A stretch of 64,000 nt of DNA from Marinomonas rhodophyticola (GTDB lineage: Bacteria > Pseudomonadota > Gammaproteobacteria > Pseudomonadales > Marinomonadaceae): contig NZ_JAPEUL010000011.1 of NCBI RefSeq assembly GCF_026113935.1, positions 394,647-458,646 of the forward strand, written 5' to 3'. The notes beneath the pieces were generated by a model, which worked only from the letters and a program-made list of their open reading frames with translations, was not told the DNA's origin and did no database searches. Positions 41,565-50,697 of this stretch are shown one piece after another. Numbering within the stretch: position 1 is the stretch's first letter; every line of letters begins with the position of its first letter. The position numbers were made by a program, and so were the translations under genes.

Positions 41565-42553
41565 TTAGCCTCCGGTTGCGCTCATGAAACGCAAGATTTG
41601 CGGGGCTTCAGCGAGGTTAAAATGATGTTTTTGAGGTTTGAGTGCAAGCGCTTCAATAATAGCGCTTTCCAATGATATTGAGTCTGTTGATGTGTTTCGA
41701 ATGACACTTTTAAGTCTTTTGAGTGCTCATTGCCTAGGCAGAGTAATAAACGACCTTCAGCGGTTAACCTAACACGATTACAGGTATCACAAAAGTTATG
41801 GCTATGAGGGGAAATAACGCCAATTTTATGCTCGTAACCTGCTACCTGATAATAGCGTGTTGGACCACTGCTGGTCACTGAGCTGGGGGTTAATTCATAA
41901 TGACGCCCTAGGGTTCTAATGACCTCATCACTAGATAAATAGGTGGCTGCACGATTATGGTCGGTGATTATTCCAAGCGGCATCTCTTCAATGAAACTGA
42001 TGTCCATTTTGCGATCTAAGGCAAATTGTGCAAGATCAAAAAGTTCATCATCGTTATGATTCTTGAGCATGACGCTGTTAATTTTTAGGCGTTTAAAAGG
42101 CAGTTTGCTGGCGGTGTCGATACCGTCGATTACTTGTTGAAATTTGTCTCTGCGAGTCAAGGCGTAAAAGCGATCTGCTTTTAGTGTGTCGAGACTGATG
42201 TTAATGCGTGAGACGCCAGCGTTGAGCAAGGTTTGCGCCATTTTATAAAGTTGTGAACCGTTTGTGGTAATGGTCAGTTCTTCTAGTCCGTTCGTATTGG
42301 CTATTTGCTCAATGGCCCAGAGAATATTTTTGCGCACCAAAGGTTCACCACCTGTGATACGAATGCGCTTGGTGCCCATTGCTATAAAGGTTTTTGCTAC
42401 ATAAACGATCTCTTCTAAAGACAATATGTGATCTCTAGGCATAAAAGTGACGTCTTCGTCCATGCAATAGGTGCAACGAAAATCGCATCGGTCAGTGACC
42501 GAAATACGTAGGTAATCTATTTTTCGACCAAATGGATCGATTAGAGCGGACAT
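41565..42553 (-). CDS. moaA: GTP 3',8-cyclase MoaA (one frameshift near the C-terminus)
   Basis: Radical SAM enzyme that starts molybdopterin synthesis from GTP. SAM cluster motif is CDFRCTYC near residue 22; the second 4Fe-4S site is FCDTCNRVRLTAEGRLLLCLG near residue 250. The uncorrected frame ends at 41582 with an unrelated tail; adding one base at about 41690 (minus CAACAG read as CAAACAG) gives THQTDSISLESAIIEALA and ends SATGG. The C-terminal GG pair is required in MoaA, which supports the repair. Length 329, identical to E. coli. Confidence 0.93.
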
Positions 42554-42732
42554 GGACAAAATACCTCACAATCTAGGTGTCCATCAAAGCAAAAAAATGT
42601 CACTTTAGCAAAGTGAGACAAAAGATTTTGATCAGATTCTTAGTATTACTGTATTTTGTGCAGATTTTCTGTTCAGACTGTCGCAAAAAAGACGGCATAA
42701 TAGAAAGTAGTATATTAAGTAGGAGGGACGTT

Positions 42733-43589
42733 GTGAATCAAGTTGTGAATAATCTAATCGGTTTATTAAAACTAGAGCGTGTTTCCGCCACTCAATTTAT
42801 TGGTCGTAGTCAGGATATTGGTTTTCCGAAACTATTTGGTGGGCAAGTTATTGGTCAAGGTCTAAGCGCGGCAACTCAAACCGTAGAGGGACGTTTTCCA
42901 CATTCACTGCACTGTTATTTTCTAAGGCCGGGAGATTCCGCTCACCCTATCGAATATGACGTTGAGGTGATTAGAGATGGCGGAAGTTTCAGTGTTCGGC
43001 GGGTAATTGCTTCGCAGTTTGGTAAAAGTATTTTAGCGATGACGGTGTCGTTTCACATCACCGAAGAAGGGTTAGACCATCAGGATGCCATGCCCAATGT
43101 TCCGGTCCTGAATCCTTTCAGTCTGAGCTGTCACTTTATCGAGAGCATGCAGATGAAATTCCATCAAAAGTGCGAGATTTGTTTACGGCAGACCGACCTA
43201 TTGAATATCGAATCGTGGAAAATCAGAATCCATTTCGTCCGCGTCCAGGTATTGCGAAACGTCATATGTGGATTCGTAGTGTGTCTGCTTTACCCGATGA
43301 AGCATTAGTTCATCAGTCTATGCTGGCGTATACAACAGATTATGGTTTTATCGAAACCGCCTTGATGCCGCATGGTATTTCAATTGGTAGTCCTTACCTA
43401 ACGGTTGCTAGTTTAGATCATGCTATTTGGTTTCATCGTCCATTTAGATTGGATGAATGGCTACTGTATGTAGCGGACTCCCCGTCGGCGAATGCGGCTC
43501 GCGGCTTTGTTCGTGGGCAAATTTTTAATCAAAAGGGCGAGTTGGTGGCCTCTACTGCTCAAGAAGGTTTGCTGCGTTACTCACGTTAA
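42733..43589 (+). CDS. tesB: Acyl-CoA thioesterase II (one frameshift in this sequence)
   Basis: Double hot-dog thioesterase that releases fatty acids from CoA. Start is GTG 42733 with AGGAGGG upstream. First half: GRSQDIGFPKLFGGQVIGQG and HCYFLRPGD; second half: HMWIRSVSALPDEALVHQSM, LAYTTDYGFIETALMPHG and LDHAIWFHRPFRLDEWLLY. The frame breaks at 43104-43105 (GG for GGG), and repair gives NVPGPESFQSELSLYREHAD. Repaired length is 285 residues (E. coli 286). Divergent from moaA. Confidence 0.94.
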
Positions 43590-43617
43590 TTGTCAATCAG
43601 CAAACACTATTTATGTA

Positions 43618-44691
43618 TCAAAGGTCGTGCTGCGTTAATGCCCATAGAATGTGCTCTTTCACTAACTCAGAGGAGTGAGGGAGTGCATTTTTTAATGTTT
43701 GTATGGTGGTTTGGTTAGTAGGTGCATTACCAAGCGCGACAGCAATGTTTCTACGCCAGTTTTCAAAACCAGTTCGACGAATAGGGGAGCCTTCGGTATT
43801 TTTCAAGAAGGCCTCTTCGTCCCACTCAAATAATTCAACTAGATCTGCTGAATCCAGATTGTGTCTAGGTTGGAAATCCTCTTCTTCGGTGTATTTTGCG
43901 AACTTGGTCCAAGGGCAAACTAGCTGACAATCATCACAGCCGAAAATCCGATTGCCCATTTTACTGCGTAGTTCTTCTGGAATGGCGCCTTTATGTTCAA
44001 TGGTGAGATAAGAAATGCACTTTCCCGCATCCAGAACCCAAGGCTCAACAAAGGCATCAGTTGGACACTGAGTTAGGCAGGCGGTACAGCTTCCGCAATG
44101 TCTTGTTTCAGTAGGTTTGTCGACAGGAAGTGGTAAGTTAGTAAATATTTCACCGAGCAAAAACCAGCTGCCGGCTTTAGGGGTCAGTAATAAGGTGTTT
44201 TTGCCAACCCAGCCCATGCCGGCTTGCTCGGCAATTTGTCTTTCTAAGATAGGGGCGCTATCGACAAACGCTCTATAGCCATGATCGCCGACTTTTTGCT
44301 CTATTTTCTTGGCTAATTGAGTAAGGCGTTTGCGAATTAATTTATGGTAGTCACGGCCCAAGGCATAGCGAGCGATATAGGCTTTGTCTTTGGTTTGCAG
44401 TCGTTTTACGGTTTCGACTGATTGGGGAAGATAGTGCATGCGAAGGGAAATAACACGACGAGTTCCCGGATGCAATTGTTCCGGATAAAAGCGCATGTCG
44501 CCATGATTGGCAAGATAGTCCATACCTGCATGGTATTTGTTATTAAGCCATTCGTTAAATTCGTCTTTGTATTGTGCAAGGTCTGGCTCAACAATACGAG
44601 CTTCAGCAAAGCCCAATTCAATTGCCCATGATTTGATGTCATCAGCAAGTTGGTTTAATTCTTCTGGGCTGGATAAAAACGAAGGAAGCAA
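43618..44691 (-). CDS. queG: Epoxyqueuosine reductase
   Basis: Cobalamin and iron-sulfur enzyme for the last step of queuosine synthesis in tRNA. The 357 residues have RYALGRDYHKLIRKRL near residue 108, FVDSAPILERQIAEQAGMGW near residue 142, the first 4Fe-4S cluster CGSCTACLTQCPTDAF near residue 198 and the second CDDCQLVCPW near residue 250. A C-terminal HEAT-like part ends KEHILWALTQHDL. Confidence 0.95.
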   Translation of the reverse strand: MLPSFLSSPEELNQLADDIKSWAIELGFAEARIVEPDLAQYKDEFNEWLNNKYHAGMDYLANHGDMRFYPEQLHPGTRRVISLRMHYLPQSVETVKRLQTKDKAYIARYALGRDYHKLIRKRLTQLAKKIEQKVGDHGYRAFVDSAPILERQIAEQAGMGWVGKNTLLLTPKAGSWFLLGEIFTNLPLPVDKPTETRHCGSCTACLTQCPTDAFVEPWVLDAGKCISYLTIEHKGAIPEELRSKMGNRIFGCDDCQLVCPWTKFAKYTEEEDFQPRHNLDSADLVELFEWDEEAFLKNTEGSPIRRTGFENWRRNIAVALGNAPTNQTTIQTLKNALPHSSELVKEHILWALTQHDL

Positions 44692-44710
44692 GTGAGTACC
44701 GAAACATTAG

Positions 44711-44738
44711 ACGCTAGGCTAGAAACTCCACCTAGCGT
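44711..44738. other. Small inverted repeat between queG and the upstream small gene
   Basis: ACGCTAGG and CCTAGCGT, a perfect 8-bp stem with a 12-base loop. A-rich sequence (T-rich on the minus strand) lies on the upstream side, not after the stem, so it is not a standard terminator for the minus-strand small gene. Confidence 0.4.
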
Positions 44739-44752
44739 GAAAAAACAAAAAA

Positions 44753-45013
44753 CTAGTAAAGCTGAGAGTCGCCTTTCACCACATCCATCAATAGTTTGAT
44801 GAATTTACGATCAGCTTCTGTGTGTTCTTCTTGGATTTTTATGGTGGTTTGGTTTGAGACTTCTTCCGCAATGCGTTGGTACGCATTTGGCTGGTTGATA
44901 TTTTCTTTGGCGATACGGACTAATTCTCCAGCGAGTTCTGGATCCATAAGCATCTTACGAAAACAGCGCAAAAATTCATCAATAACTCGTTGTTGGTTAA
45001 GCTCATTAGCCAT
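44753..45013 (-). CDS. Small protein of unknown function
   Basis: An 86-residue soluble, helical, charged protein from ATG 45013, preceded by AGGAGTTCT. It starts MANELNQQRVIDEFLRCFRK and ends LLMDVVKGDSQLY. No membrane segment, no motif I recognise. A good ribosome site and codon use like the neighbours suggest it is real. It is 61 bases upstream of queG on the same strand and may be cotranscribed with it. Confidence 0.6.
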   Translation of the reverse strand: MANELNQQRVIDEFLRCFRKMLMDPELAGELVRIAKENINQPNAYQRIAEEVSNQTTIKIQEEHTEADRKFIKLLMDVVKGDSQLY

Positions 45014-45451
45014 GGTAGAACTCCTAATCAATTTATGCTGCTATGACACCATGAAGCGTGGGTTAGAGCAAGTTTTTATACACTTTGTGTTGACAAATCT
45101 AGGGCATAAAGACAGAATCAAATGCTATATTATTCGACGACACCCTGTCGATGACGTCTTTCTTTGGGCCACTAGCCCATCTCAATCAGATTTTGTCTGA
45201 TAAGCACAAGTGTAACATGACGCAATACTGTCATCTTGCACTTCTCCTCGCGAAAAAACGCGGACAGTGTAAAAACTGCGATTTCTTGCGTTTGAGTGTT
45301 TGTTACTTTTATATAAGCACCTCTTATTTTTAAAAGTTACCTCAGTTAGTTTAGCAAACATCGTTTTATCAACTTTAATCTGTTCGTCTTATGCGGTTAC
45401 AATAGCCACACTAAAATTAAAAGACAGATACATACTATAGAGGGTAACAAG
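45014..45451. other. Gene-free region upstream of ilvB
   Basis: 438 bases with no convincing gene. It must hold the divergent promoters for ilvB and the small minus-strand gene. A possible -10 TACAAT lies at 45398-45403. A small CGCG, six A, CGCG dyad lies at about 45249. I looked for a leader peptide rich in Leu, Ile and Val with a following attenuator and did not find one; a 60-codon frame at 45151 has no such run. Confidence 0.5.
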
Positions 45452-47164
45452 GTGGAGTTATTATCCGGTGGTGAAATGATCGCCCGCTTCCTCAAAGATG
45501 AGGGAGTTGAGTATATCTATGGTTATCCAGGTGGAGCCGCACTTCATATTTACGATGCCTTGCATCGTCAGTCTGACGTAAAGCATATTCTGGTTAGGCA
45601 TGAACAAGCGGCAACGCACATGGCGGATGGTTATGCGCGTGCCACGGGCAAGGCCGGTACGGTTCTTGTCACCTCTGGTCCAGGAGCCACCAATACGGTA
45701 ACAGGTATTGCGACGGCTTATATGGACTCTATTCCCATGGTCGTTATTTGTGGTCAGGTAATGAGTTACTTGATCGGCGAAGATGCGTTTCAGGAAACTG
45801 ATATGATTGGCGTGTCACGTCCAATTGTGAAGCACAGCTTTACAGTGAAGCATCCTTCTGAAATTCCTATGATCATGAAAAAGGCCTATCACATTGCCAG
45901 CACTGGTCGTCCTGGCCCTGTTGTCATTGATGTGCCAAAAGACATGACCATGCCTGGTGATAAGTACGAATACAAATACCCAGAGTCGGTTTCTATTCGT
46001 TCTTATACTCCACCAACAAAAGGACATAGTGGTCAGATTAAAAAGGCCGTTGATTTGTTGTTGGCTGCCAAGCGCCCAATTATTTATGCTGGCGGCGGCG
46101 TTATTATGGGCGGAGCATCCGATTTACTGGTAAAACTGGCTAAGTCTTTGAACGTGCCTGTTACTAACACGCTGATGGGCTTGGGTGGCTACCCAGGAAC
46201 AGACAAGCAGTTTGTCGGTATGTTAGGCATGCATGGTGCGTATGAAGCGAATATGACCATGCATCATAGTGATGTGATTCTCGCGGTTGGCGCACGTTTT
46301 GATGATCGCGTAACCAATGATCCAGATAAATTTTGCCCAGGGGCAAAAATTATCCATATTGATATTGATCCTGCGGCCATTTCTAAAACGATTCGTGCAG
46401 ATGTGCCTATTGTAGGGCCAGTCAGTCAAGTGTTGGAAGAAATGCTGTCTTTAGTGGAAGGCCAAAGTTCAAATACCGAAGCCCTAGTTGGTTGGTGGAA
46501 ACAAATCAATGAGTGGCGTTTGGTGCATGGTGGTCGTTATGACACCAATGGCGATAAAATTAAACCTCAAGCCGCAATTGAAGCATGTTGGCGTGCAACA
46601 AAAGGTGATGCTTTTGTTGCATCTGACGTAGGTCAGCATCAAATGTTCGCTGCTCAGTACTATAAATTTGACAAGCCAAACCGTTGGGTAAATTCCGGTG
46701 GTCTAGGCACGATGGGATTTGGTCTTCCGGCGGCGATGGGTGTAAAAATGAGTTTCCCTGCGGAGACAGTTGTCTGTGTGACAGGTGAAGGCAGTATTCA
46801 GATGAATATTCAAGAGCTTTCGACTTGTCTGCAATACGGTTTGCCAGTGAAAATCTTGTGCTTGAATAATGGTTATTTGGGCATGGTTCGCCAATGGCAG
46901 GACATGAACTACGAAGGTCGCTATTCAAATTCGTACATGGATTCATTGCCTGATTTCAAAATACTGATGGACGCTTATCGTCATAAGTATGTGGAAATTC
47001 GTACTAAAGATGAACTCGATGCCAAGATGGAAGAAGCGTTTGCGATGACAGATCAGTTGGTCTTCATTAATTGTTACGTGGATCCAGAAGAGCATGTATA
47101 TCCTATGCAAGTGCCTCGTGGTTCTATGCGGGATATGTTCTTGAGCAAGACGGAGCGTACCTAA
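45452..47164 (+). CDS. ilvB: Acetolactate synthase, large subunit
   Basis: ThDP and FAD enzyme that starts valine, leucine and isoleucine synthesis. Start GTG 45452 with GAGGG upstream. The 570 residues have [14 protein letters not shown] with the catalytic Glu in [42 protein letters not shown], and the ThDP motif [20 protein letters not shown] to [12 protein letters not shown]. Called ilvI or ilvB depending on naming; biosynthetic, given the adjacent ilvH and FAD-type motifs such as [12 protein letters not shown]. Confidence 0.95.
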   Translation: MELLSGGEMIARFLKDEGVEYIYGYPGGAALHIYDALHRQSDVKHILVRHEQAATHMADGYARATGKAGTVLVTSGPGATNTVTGIATAYMDSIPMVVICGQVMSYLIGEDAFQETDMIGVSRPIVKHSFTVKHPSEIPMIMKKAYHIASTGRPGPVVIDVPKDMTMPGDKYEYKYPESVSIRSYTPPTKGHSGQIKKAVDLLLAAKRPIIYAGGGVIMGGASDLLVKLAKSLNVPVTNTLMGLGGYPGTDKQFVGMLGMHGAYEANMTMHHSDVILAVGARFDDRVTNDPDKFCPGAKIIHIDIDPAAISKTIRADVPIVGPVSQVLEEMLSLVEGQSSNTEALVGWWKQINEWRLVHGGRYDTNGDKIKPQAAIEACWRATKGDAFVASDVGQHQMFAAQYYKFDKPNRWVNSGGLGTMGFGLPAAMGVKMSFPAETVVCVTGEGSIQMNIQELSTCLQYGLPVKILCLNNGYLGMVRQWQDMNYEGRYSNSYMDSLPDFKILMDAYRHKYVEIRTKDELDAKMEEAFAMTDQLVFINCYVDPEEHVYPMQVPRGSMRDMFLSKTERT

Positions 47165-47165
47165 T

Positions 47166-47657
47166 ATGAGACATATTATTTCTGTACTAATGGAAAACGA
47201 GCCGGGTGCTTTGTCGCGTGTCGTTGGTTTGTTCTCGCAGCGTAACTTTAACATCGAGTCATTGAACGTGGCGGCAACAGACGATCCTACTTTGTCTCGT
47301 CTTACACTGACGACATTTGGGTCTGATCAGGTTGTAGAGCAGATTACTAAACAGCTGAACAAGTTGATTGATGTCGTGAAGCTTGTGGACTTGACCGAAG
47401 GTCAACACATTGAGCGTGAGTTGATGTTGGTTAAAGTGCGTGCAACGGGTGCTCAGCGTGCGGAAGTAAAACGCACTGTTGATATTTTCCGAGGCAATAT
47501 CATTGATATGACGCCTTCTATTTACACGATTCAAATCGTAGGTGAGTCAGATAAACTGGATGGGTTCTTGCAAGCATTAGGCGGTGCTCATTTGCTTGAA
47601 GTAGTTCGTACTGGTGTGTCTGGTATTGCTCGTGGTGAAAAGACACTGTCTTTGTAA
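47166..47657 (+). CDS. ilvH: Acetolactate synthase, small regulatory subunit
   Basis: A 163-residue ACT-domain subunit that gives valine feedback inhibition. The N-terminus is HIISVLMENEPGALSRVVGLF, followed by NIESLNVAATDDPTLSR and the second half with ELMLVKVRATGAQRAEVKR. It starts 1 base after the ilvB stop. Confidence 0.96.
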   Translation: MRHIISVLMENEPGALSRVVGLFSQRNFNIESLNVAATDDPTLSRLTLTTFGSDQVVEQITKQLNKLIDVVKLVDLTEGQHIERELMLVKVRATGAQRAEVKRTVDIFRGNIIDMTPSIYTIQIVGESDKLDGFLQALGGAHLLEVVRTGVSGIARGEKTLSL

Positions 47658-47695
47658 TCGCCTACTACTTTTGTAGTCGTCTCATTGAAAGATTG

Positions 47696-47725
47696 AAAAA
47701 GCCGCGCTTGTACGCGGCTTTTTTT
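47696..47725 (+). terminator. Intrinsic terminator after ilvH
   Basis: AAAAAGCCGCG, loop CTTGTA, CGCGGCTTTTTTT: a GC-rich stem and a long T run. Confidence 0.92.
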
Positions 47726-47756
47726 CGCGTAAATGTCAAATATTAAAGAGAGTTAA

Positions 47757-48218
47757 ATGGATAAGACGAATTGGAAATTGCTTAAACTGTTGGAGCAGAA
47801 TGGTCGTTTAACTTATGCGGAACTGGGTAAGTTAGTACATCTGACTGCACCTGCGGTCGCTGAGCGAGTTCGAAAGTTAGAAGAGTCTGGTGTCATTACT
47901 GGCTACGGTGCAAAAATTAACCTAGAAAAAGTCGGAATTCCCATTACTGCGTTGGTGGAGTGTCAGGTTTACCGAACCAAAGAGCGGGAGTTTAAAGCGT
48001 TAGTGCTCAGTTTGGATGAAGTGATTTCTTGCCATAATGTGACAGGGCCTTACGCTTTTGTGCTTCGAGTTGCCGTTCGTTCTATGTCTTTATTGGATGA
48101 GTTGTTAGAACGTTTAATTGATTTAAGTGACACCAATACCATGATGGTGCTTTCAACCCCAGTTTCACGAGAAATGCCGGTGAATATTGAAAAAGGAGTT
48201 GAAGCTGATATTAATTAG
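47757..48218 (+). CDS. Lrp/AsnC-family regulator
   Basis: A 153-residue feast/famine regulator. Helix-turn-helix at residues 4-55: DKTNWKLLKLLEQNGRLTYA, ELGKLVHLTAPAVAERVRKL; then a RAM ligand domain with SCHNVTGPYAFVLRVAVRS. It may respond to an amino acid and could control the convergent EamA exporter or nearby ilvBH, but nothing in the sequence proves a target. Confidence 0.9.
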   Translation: MDKTNWKLLKLLEQNGRLTYAELGKLVHLTAPAVAERVRKLEESGVITGYGAKINLEKVGIPITALVECQVYRTKEREFKALVLSLDEVISCHNVTGPYAFVLRVAVRSMSLLDELLERLIDLSDTNTMMVLSTPVSREMPVNIEKGVEADIN

Positions 48219-49096
48219 GGTTGTTGGGCAAGCTCGATAGGTGTTTTTGTCTGACGTGGCCATTGGCTAATAATCATCCCCGTCATAATAAAACCACAAC
48301 CTACCAAAGCGCGAGTAGAAAGAACTTCCTCCATAAATATCCAACCACCCAATACGGCAAATACCGCCTCAGATGAGAGAATAAGAGCACTGATACTAGG
48401 TGACACATTTTTTTGTCCCAACGTTTGTAATGTAAATGCAATACCAGATGAAGCGACGCCAGCATAGACTAGGGGCCACCAAGCCATTTTAATGCCCTCA
48501 AGCGTTGGTGTTTCTAATGCGAAAGCGGTGATAGAGGCTAATATTGTTGCTACGAAGAACTGAACGATAGAAAGTGGCAACGCGGATACATATCGAGATA
48601 AATAGCCAATCAGCAACACATGTCCTGTCCAAAAAAACGTACCTAATAGTTCTATTGCATCGCCTTTGTTGATGGATAGGTTTGGCCCAACGGTTAGGCT
48701 GTAAAGACCAATTAGTGCTAGACCAACTCCAATCCAGGTATGTCTTTCAGTTTTATGACCGAGTATAAGTCCCAGTATCGGCACGAACACAATGTACATG
48801 CTAGTGATGAAACCTGCGTTACCTGCAGTTGTATATTGCAAACCTATTTGTTGGCACGTAAAGCCCAAAAACAAACAATTTCCCGCCGCTAGGCCACCTA
48901 GCCATAACTTAGAATTATTTTGAGATTGCTTGGGTTTAAAAATAAACAATAAAGGTAAGAGTGATAGCGTTGCTAATAGAAAACGCATAGCGTTAAAGCT
49001 ATGTGGTCCAAGGCTTTCCATGCCAACGCTTTGGGCGACAAAGGCAAAACCCCAAATGGCGGCGGTGGCCCATAAAAAAATATGTGCGATTGACAT
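48215..49096 (-). CDS. EamA-family (DMT) transporter
   Basis: A 293-residue membrane protein with ten predicted helices in two EamA repeats. First repeat: LWATAAIWGFAFVAQSVGM and GPHSFNAMRFLLATLSLLPL; second repeat: LLGTFFWTGHVLLIGYLSRY, ending with SSEAVFAVLGGWIFMEEVLS. Probably exports small metabolites, perhaps amino acids; substrate not readable. Its last 4 bases overlap the Lrp gene tail to tail. Confidence 0.88.
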   Translation of the reverse strand: MSIAHIFLWATAAIWGFAFVAQSVGMESLGPHSFNAMRFLLATLSLLPLLFIFKPKQSQNNSKLWLGGLAAGNCLFLGFTCQQIGLQYTTAGNAGFITSMYIVFVPILGLILGHKTERHTWIGVGLALIGLYSLTVGPNLSINKGDAIELLGTFFWTGHVLLIGYLSRYVSALPLSIVQFFVATILASITAFALETPTLEGIKMAWWPLVYAGVASSGIAFTLQTLGQKNVSPSISALILSSEAVFAVLGGWIFMEEVLSTRALVGCGFIMTGMIISQWPRQTKTPIELAQQP

Positions 49097-49407
49097 AGCT
49101 AATCCCTAATTATTGTTAACTGAATGGCAATTTTACTGAGTGAGGGTAGGTTTCCACAGATGAAAGAAAAAGTTATTCGAGCGTTTGGCTTTGGATAAAA
49201 AAGTAAATTTAAGGTTTTACTTTTGCAATACAGAATTCTAACTAATTGATTTTTAAACCTCTTAATATGTTCATTTTTGTATTACCGAAAAGGTTAAAAA
49301 ATAGGCTGACAGGTGAATGGTTTGGCTGTAGAGTTGCGCCAAAATTTAAAACTTACAGTGATTTCTAATTAGATCGATCTAACACACTATTGAGAGAAAC
49401 AAGTGCT
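49097..49407. other. Divergent intergenic region between EamA and LysE genes
   Basis: 311 AT-rich bases with no gene. It holds an imperfectly spaced dyad AAAAGTAAA / TTTACTTTT at about 49199-49224 and a perfect 14-base palindrome at 49369-49382 (listed separately). Promoters for both exporters must lie here, but no clear -35/-10 pair stands out. Confidence 0.5.
49369..49382. promoter_or_regulatory. Perfect 14-bp palindrome upstream of the LysE gene
   Basis: TTAGATCGATCTAA, 25 bases before the ATG at 49408. Position and symmetry suggest a dimeric regulator site. No second copy was noticed in the window. Confidence 0.5.
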
Positions 49408-50043
49408 ATGACATTTAGTGTTTGGTTGGCAACGGCGCCGTTGCTAATGTTGTTGTCTTTGGGGCCAGGCCCAAATAATTTTACTGCGATGCACAATGGG
49501 ATTCAGGTTGGTGCGACAAACGCGGTAATTGCTGTGGTAGGTCGAAATCTTGCTTTTAGCATCTTGATGTTAATTTCAGCACTGGGTTTGGGGGCTATTA
49601 TTGTCTCATCCATTTTCTGGTTTAGTGTTATTAAATGGTTTGGTGTTGCTTATTTGTTTTATATAGGCATTAAAACATGGCGTAGTGCGGCAATTGTACT
49701 TGAAGAACATGAAAGCGAGTTGGGGACCAAGGCAAAACGTGGCCATATAGCGCGAATGCGTCAAGAGTTTTTAGTGGCGATTGGCAATCCTAAAGCCGTA
49801 TTGCTATTTACTGCTATTTTTCCGCAGCTACTTGATCTTAGTCAGCCAGTACCTATGCAGTTTTTTTGGATGGGATTAACCTTTTGCTTCACTGAGTTTA
49901 TTGCCGCGTATGTTTACGCGATGAGTGGTAAGCAAATTCGTCGTTTGATTCGCAGTCCTAAAGGCATGAAAAACCTCAACCGCGGTATGGGCAGTGTGTT
50001 TGTTTTAGCGAGTGCGTTTTTAGCAACCGCAACACGTTCCTAA
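49408..50043 (+). CDS. LysE-family exporter
   Basis: A 211-residue membrane protein with about five to six helices. The N-terminal motif SLGPGPNNFTAMHNGIQVG matches the LysE/RhtB signature GPGPN; FLVAIGNPKAVLLFTAIFPQ is the second conserved block. I use ATG 49408 with GAGAGAAAC upstream rather than the in-frame codon at 49390. Probably exports an amino acid or derivative; specificity unknown. Confidence 0.88.
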   Translation: MTFSVWLATAPLLMLLSLGPGPNNFTAMHNGIQVGATNAVIAVVGRNLAFSILMLISALGLGAIIVSSIFWFSVIKWFGVAYLFYIGIKTWRSAAIVLEEHESELGTKAKRGHIARMRQEFLVAIGNPKAVLLFTAIFPQLLDLSQPVPMQFFWMGLTFCFTEFIAAYVYAMSGKQIRRLIRSPKGMKNLNRGMGSVFVLASAFLATATRS

Positions 50044-50069
50044 ATAAGTGTGAAGTGTTGAAATTAAAT

Positions 50070-50096
50070 AAAAAGGTGACACTTGGTCACCTTTTT
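50070..50096. terminator. Bidirectional terminator between the LysE gene and luxS
   Basis: AAAAAGGTGAC, loop ACTTG, GTCACCTTTTT: a perfect 11-bp stem with A run on one side and T run on the other, serving both convergent genes. Confidence 0.92.
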
Positions 50097-50120
50097 GCGC
50101 TCTAGCTTAAATAATTTTTC

Positions 50121-50633
50121 TTAGCTGTGTGCTTTTAAGAACTCTTCACTTAGGTACAGTTCTTCGTTGCTGTTTACTTTCACGTCACGGCTTAGAATCA
50201 TTTTCGCAATGTCTTGCGCTTCTTCTAGTGAATGCATTTCATAGGTACCACACTGATACTCGTTCAGTTCAGGAATATCTGCTTTGGATTTTACCTTTAA
50301 TACGTCTTCCATGGCGGCTTTCCAGGAAGCGGCGACAACATCTTCTGACGGTGTGCCGATTAAGCTCATGTAGAAACCAGTTCGACATCCCATTGGTGAA
50401 ATGTCGATAATTTCAACACTGTCGCTGTTTAAGTGATCACGCATGAAGCCTGCAAACAAATGCTCCAATGTGTGAATGCCTTTCTCAGAAAGGATCTCTT
50501 CATTTGGCACGCAGAAGCGTAAATCAAATACGGTGATGTCATCGCCTTTAGGTGTTGACATGGATTTGGCAACACGTACTGCAGGTGCGTCCATACGAGT
50601 GTGGTCAACACGGAAGCTGTCTAATAATGGCAT
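50121..50633 (-). CDS. luxS: S-ribosylhomocysteine lyase LuxS
   Basis: Cleaves S-ribosylhomocysteine to homocysteine and DPD, the precursor of AI-2. The 170 residues carry the metal site HTLEH at residues 54-58, the catalytic Cys in [11 protein letters not shown] near residue 83, and the third metal ligand Cys in EYQCGTYE near residue 127. Transcribed alone. No pfs gene lies nearby. Confidence 0.97.
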   Translation of the reverse strand: MPLLDSFRVDHTRMDAPAVRVAKSMSTPKGDDITVFDLRFCVPNEEILSEKGIHTLEHLFAGFMRDHLNSDSVEIIDISPMGCRTGFYMSLIGTPSEDVVAASWKAAMEDVLKVKSKADIPELNEYQCGTYEMHSLEEAQDIAKMILSRDVKVNSNEELYLSEEFLKAHS

Positions 50634-50697
50634 AAAATCTCTCCTACTGAACTCAACGAAATCATCGTTGTTTTATAAATGGTGATATCAATGATCA

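Noticed and set aside
42597-42623. TGTCACTTT / AAAGTGAGACA dyad before moaA as a molybdenum-cofactor riboswitch
   Set aside because: Too short and lacks the conserved multi-stem Moco RNA architecture; the arms also differ by an inserted dinucleotide.
42577-42732. Longer N-terminus for TesB (frame open from 42577)
   Set aside because: The added residues are not TesB-like; GTG 42733 has AGGAGGG in front and gives the family N-terminus.
45151-45333. A leader peptide for ilvBH attenuation
   Set aside because: The 60-codon frame has no cluster of Ile, Val or Leu codons and no terminator/antiterminator pair follows it.
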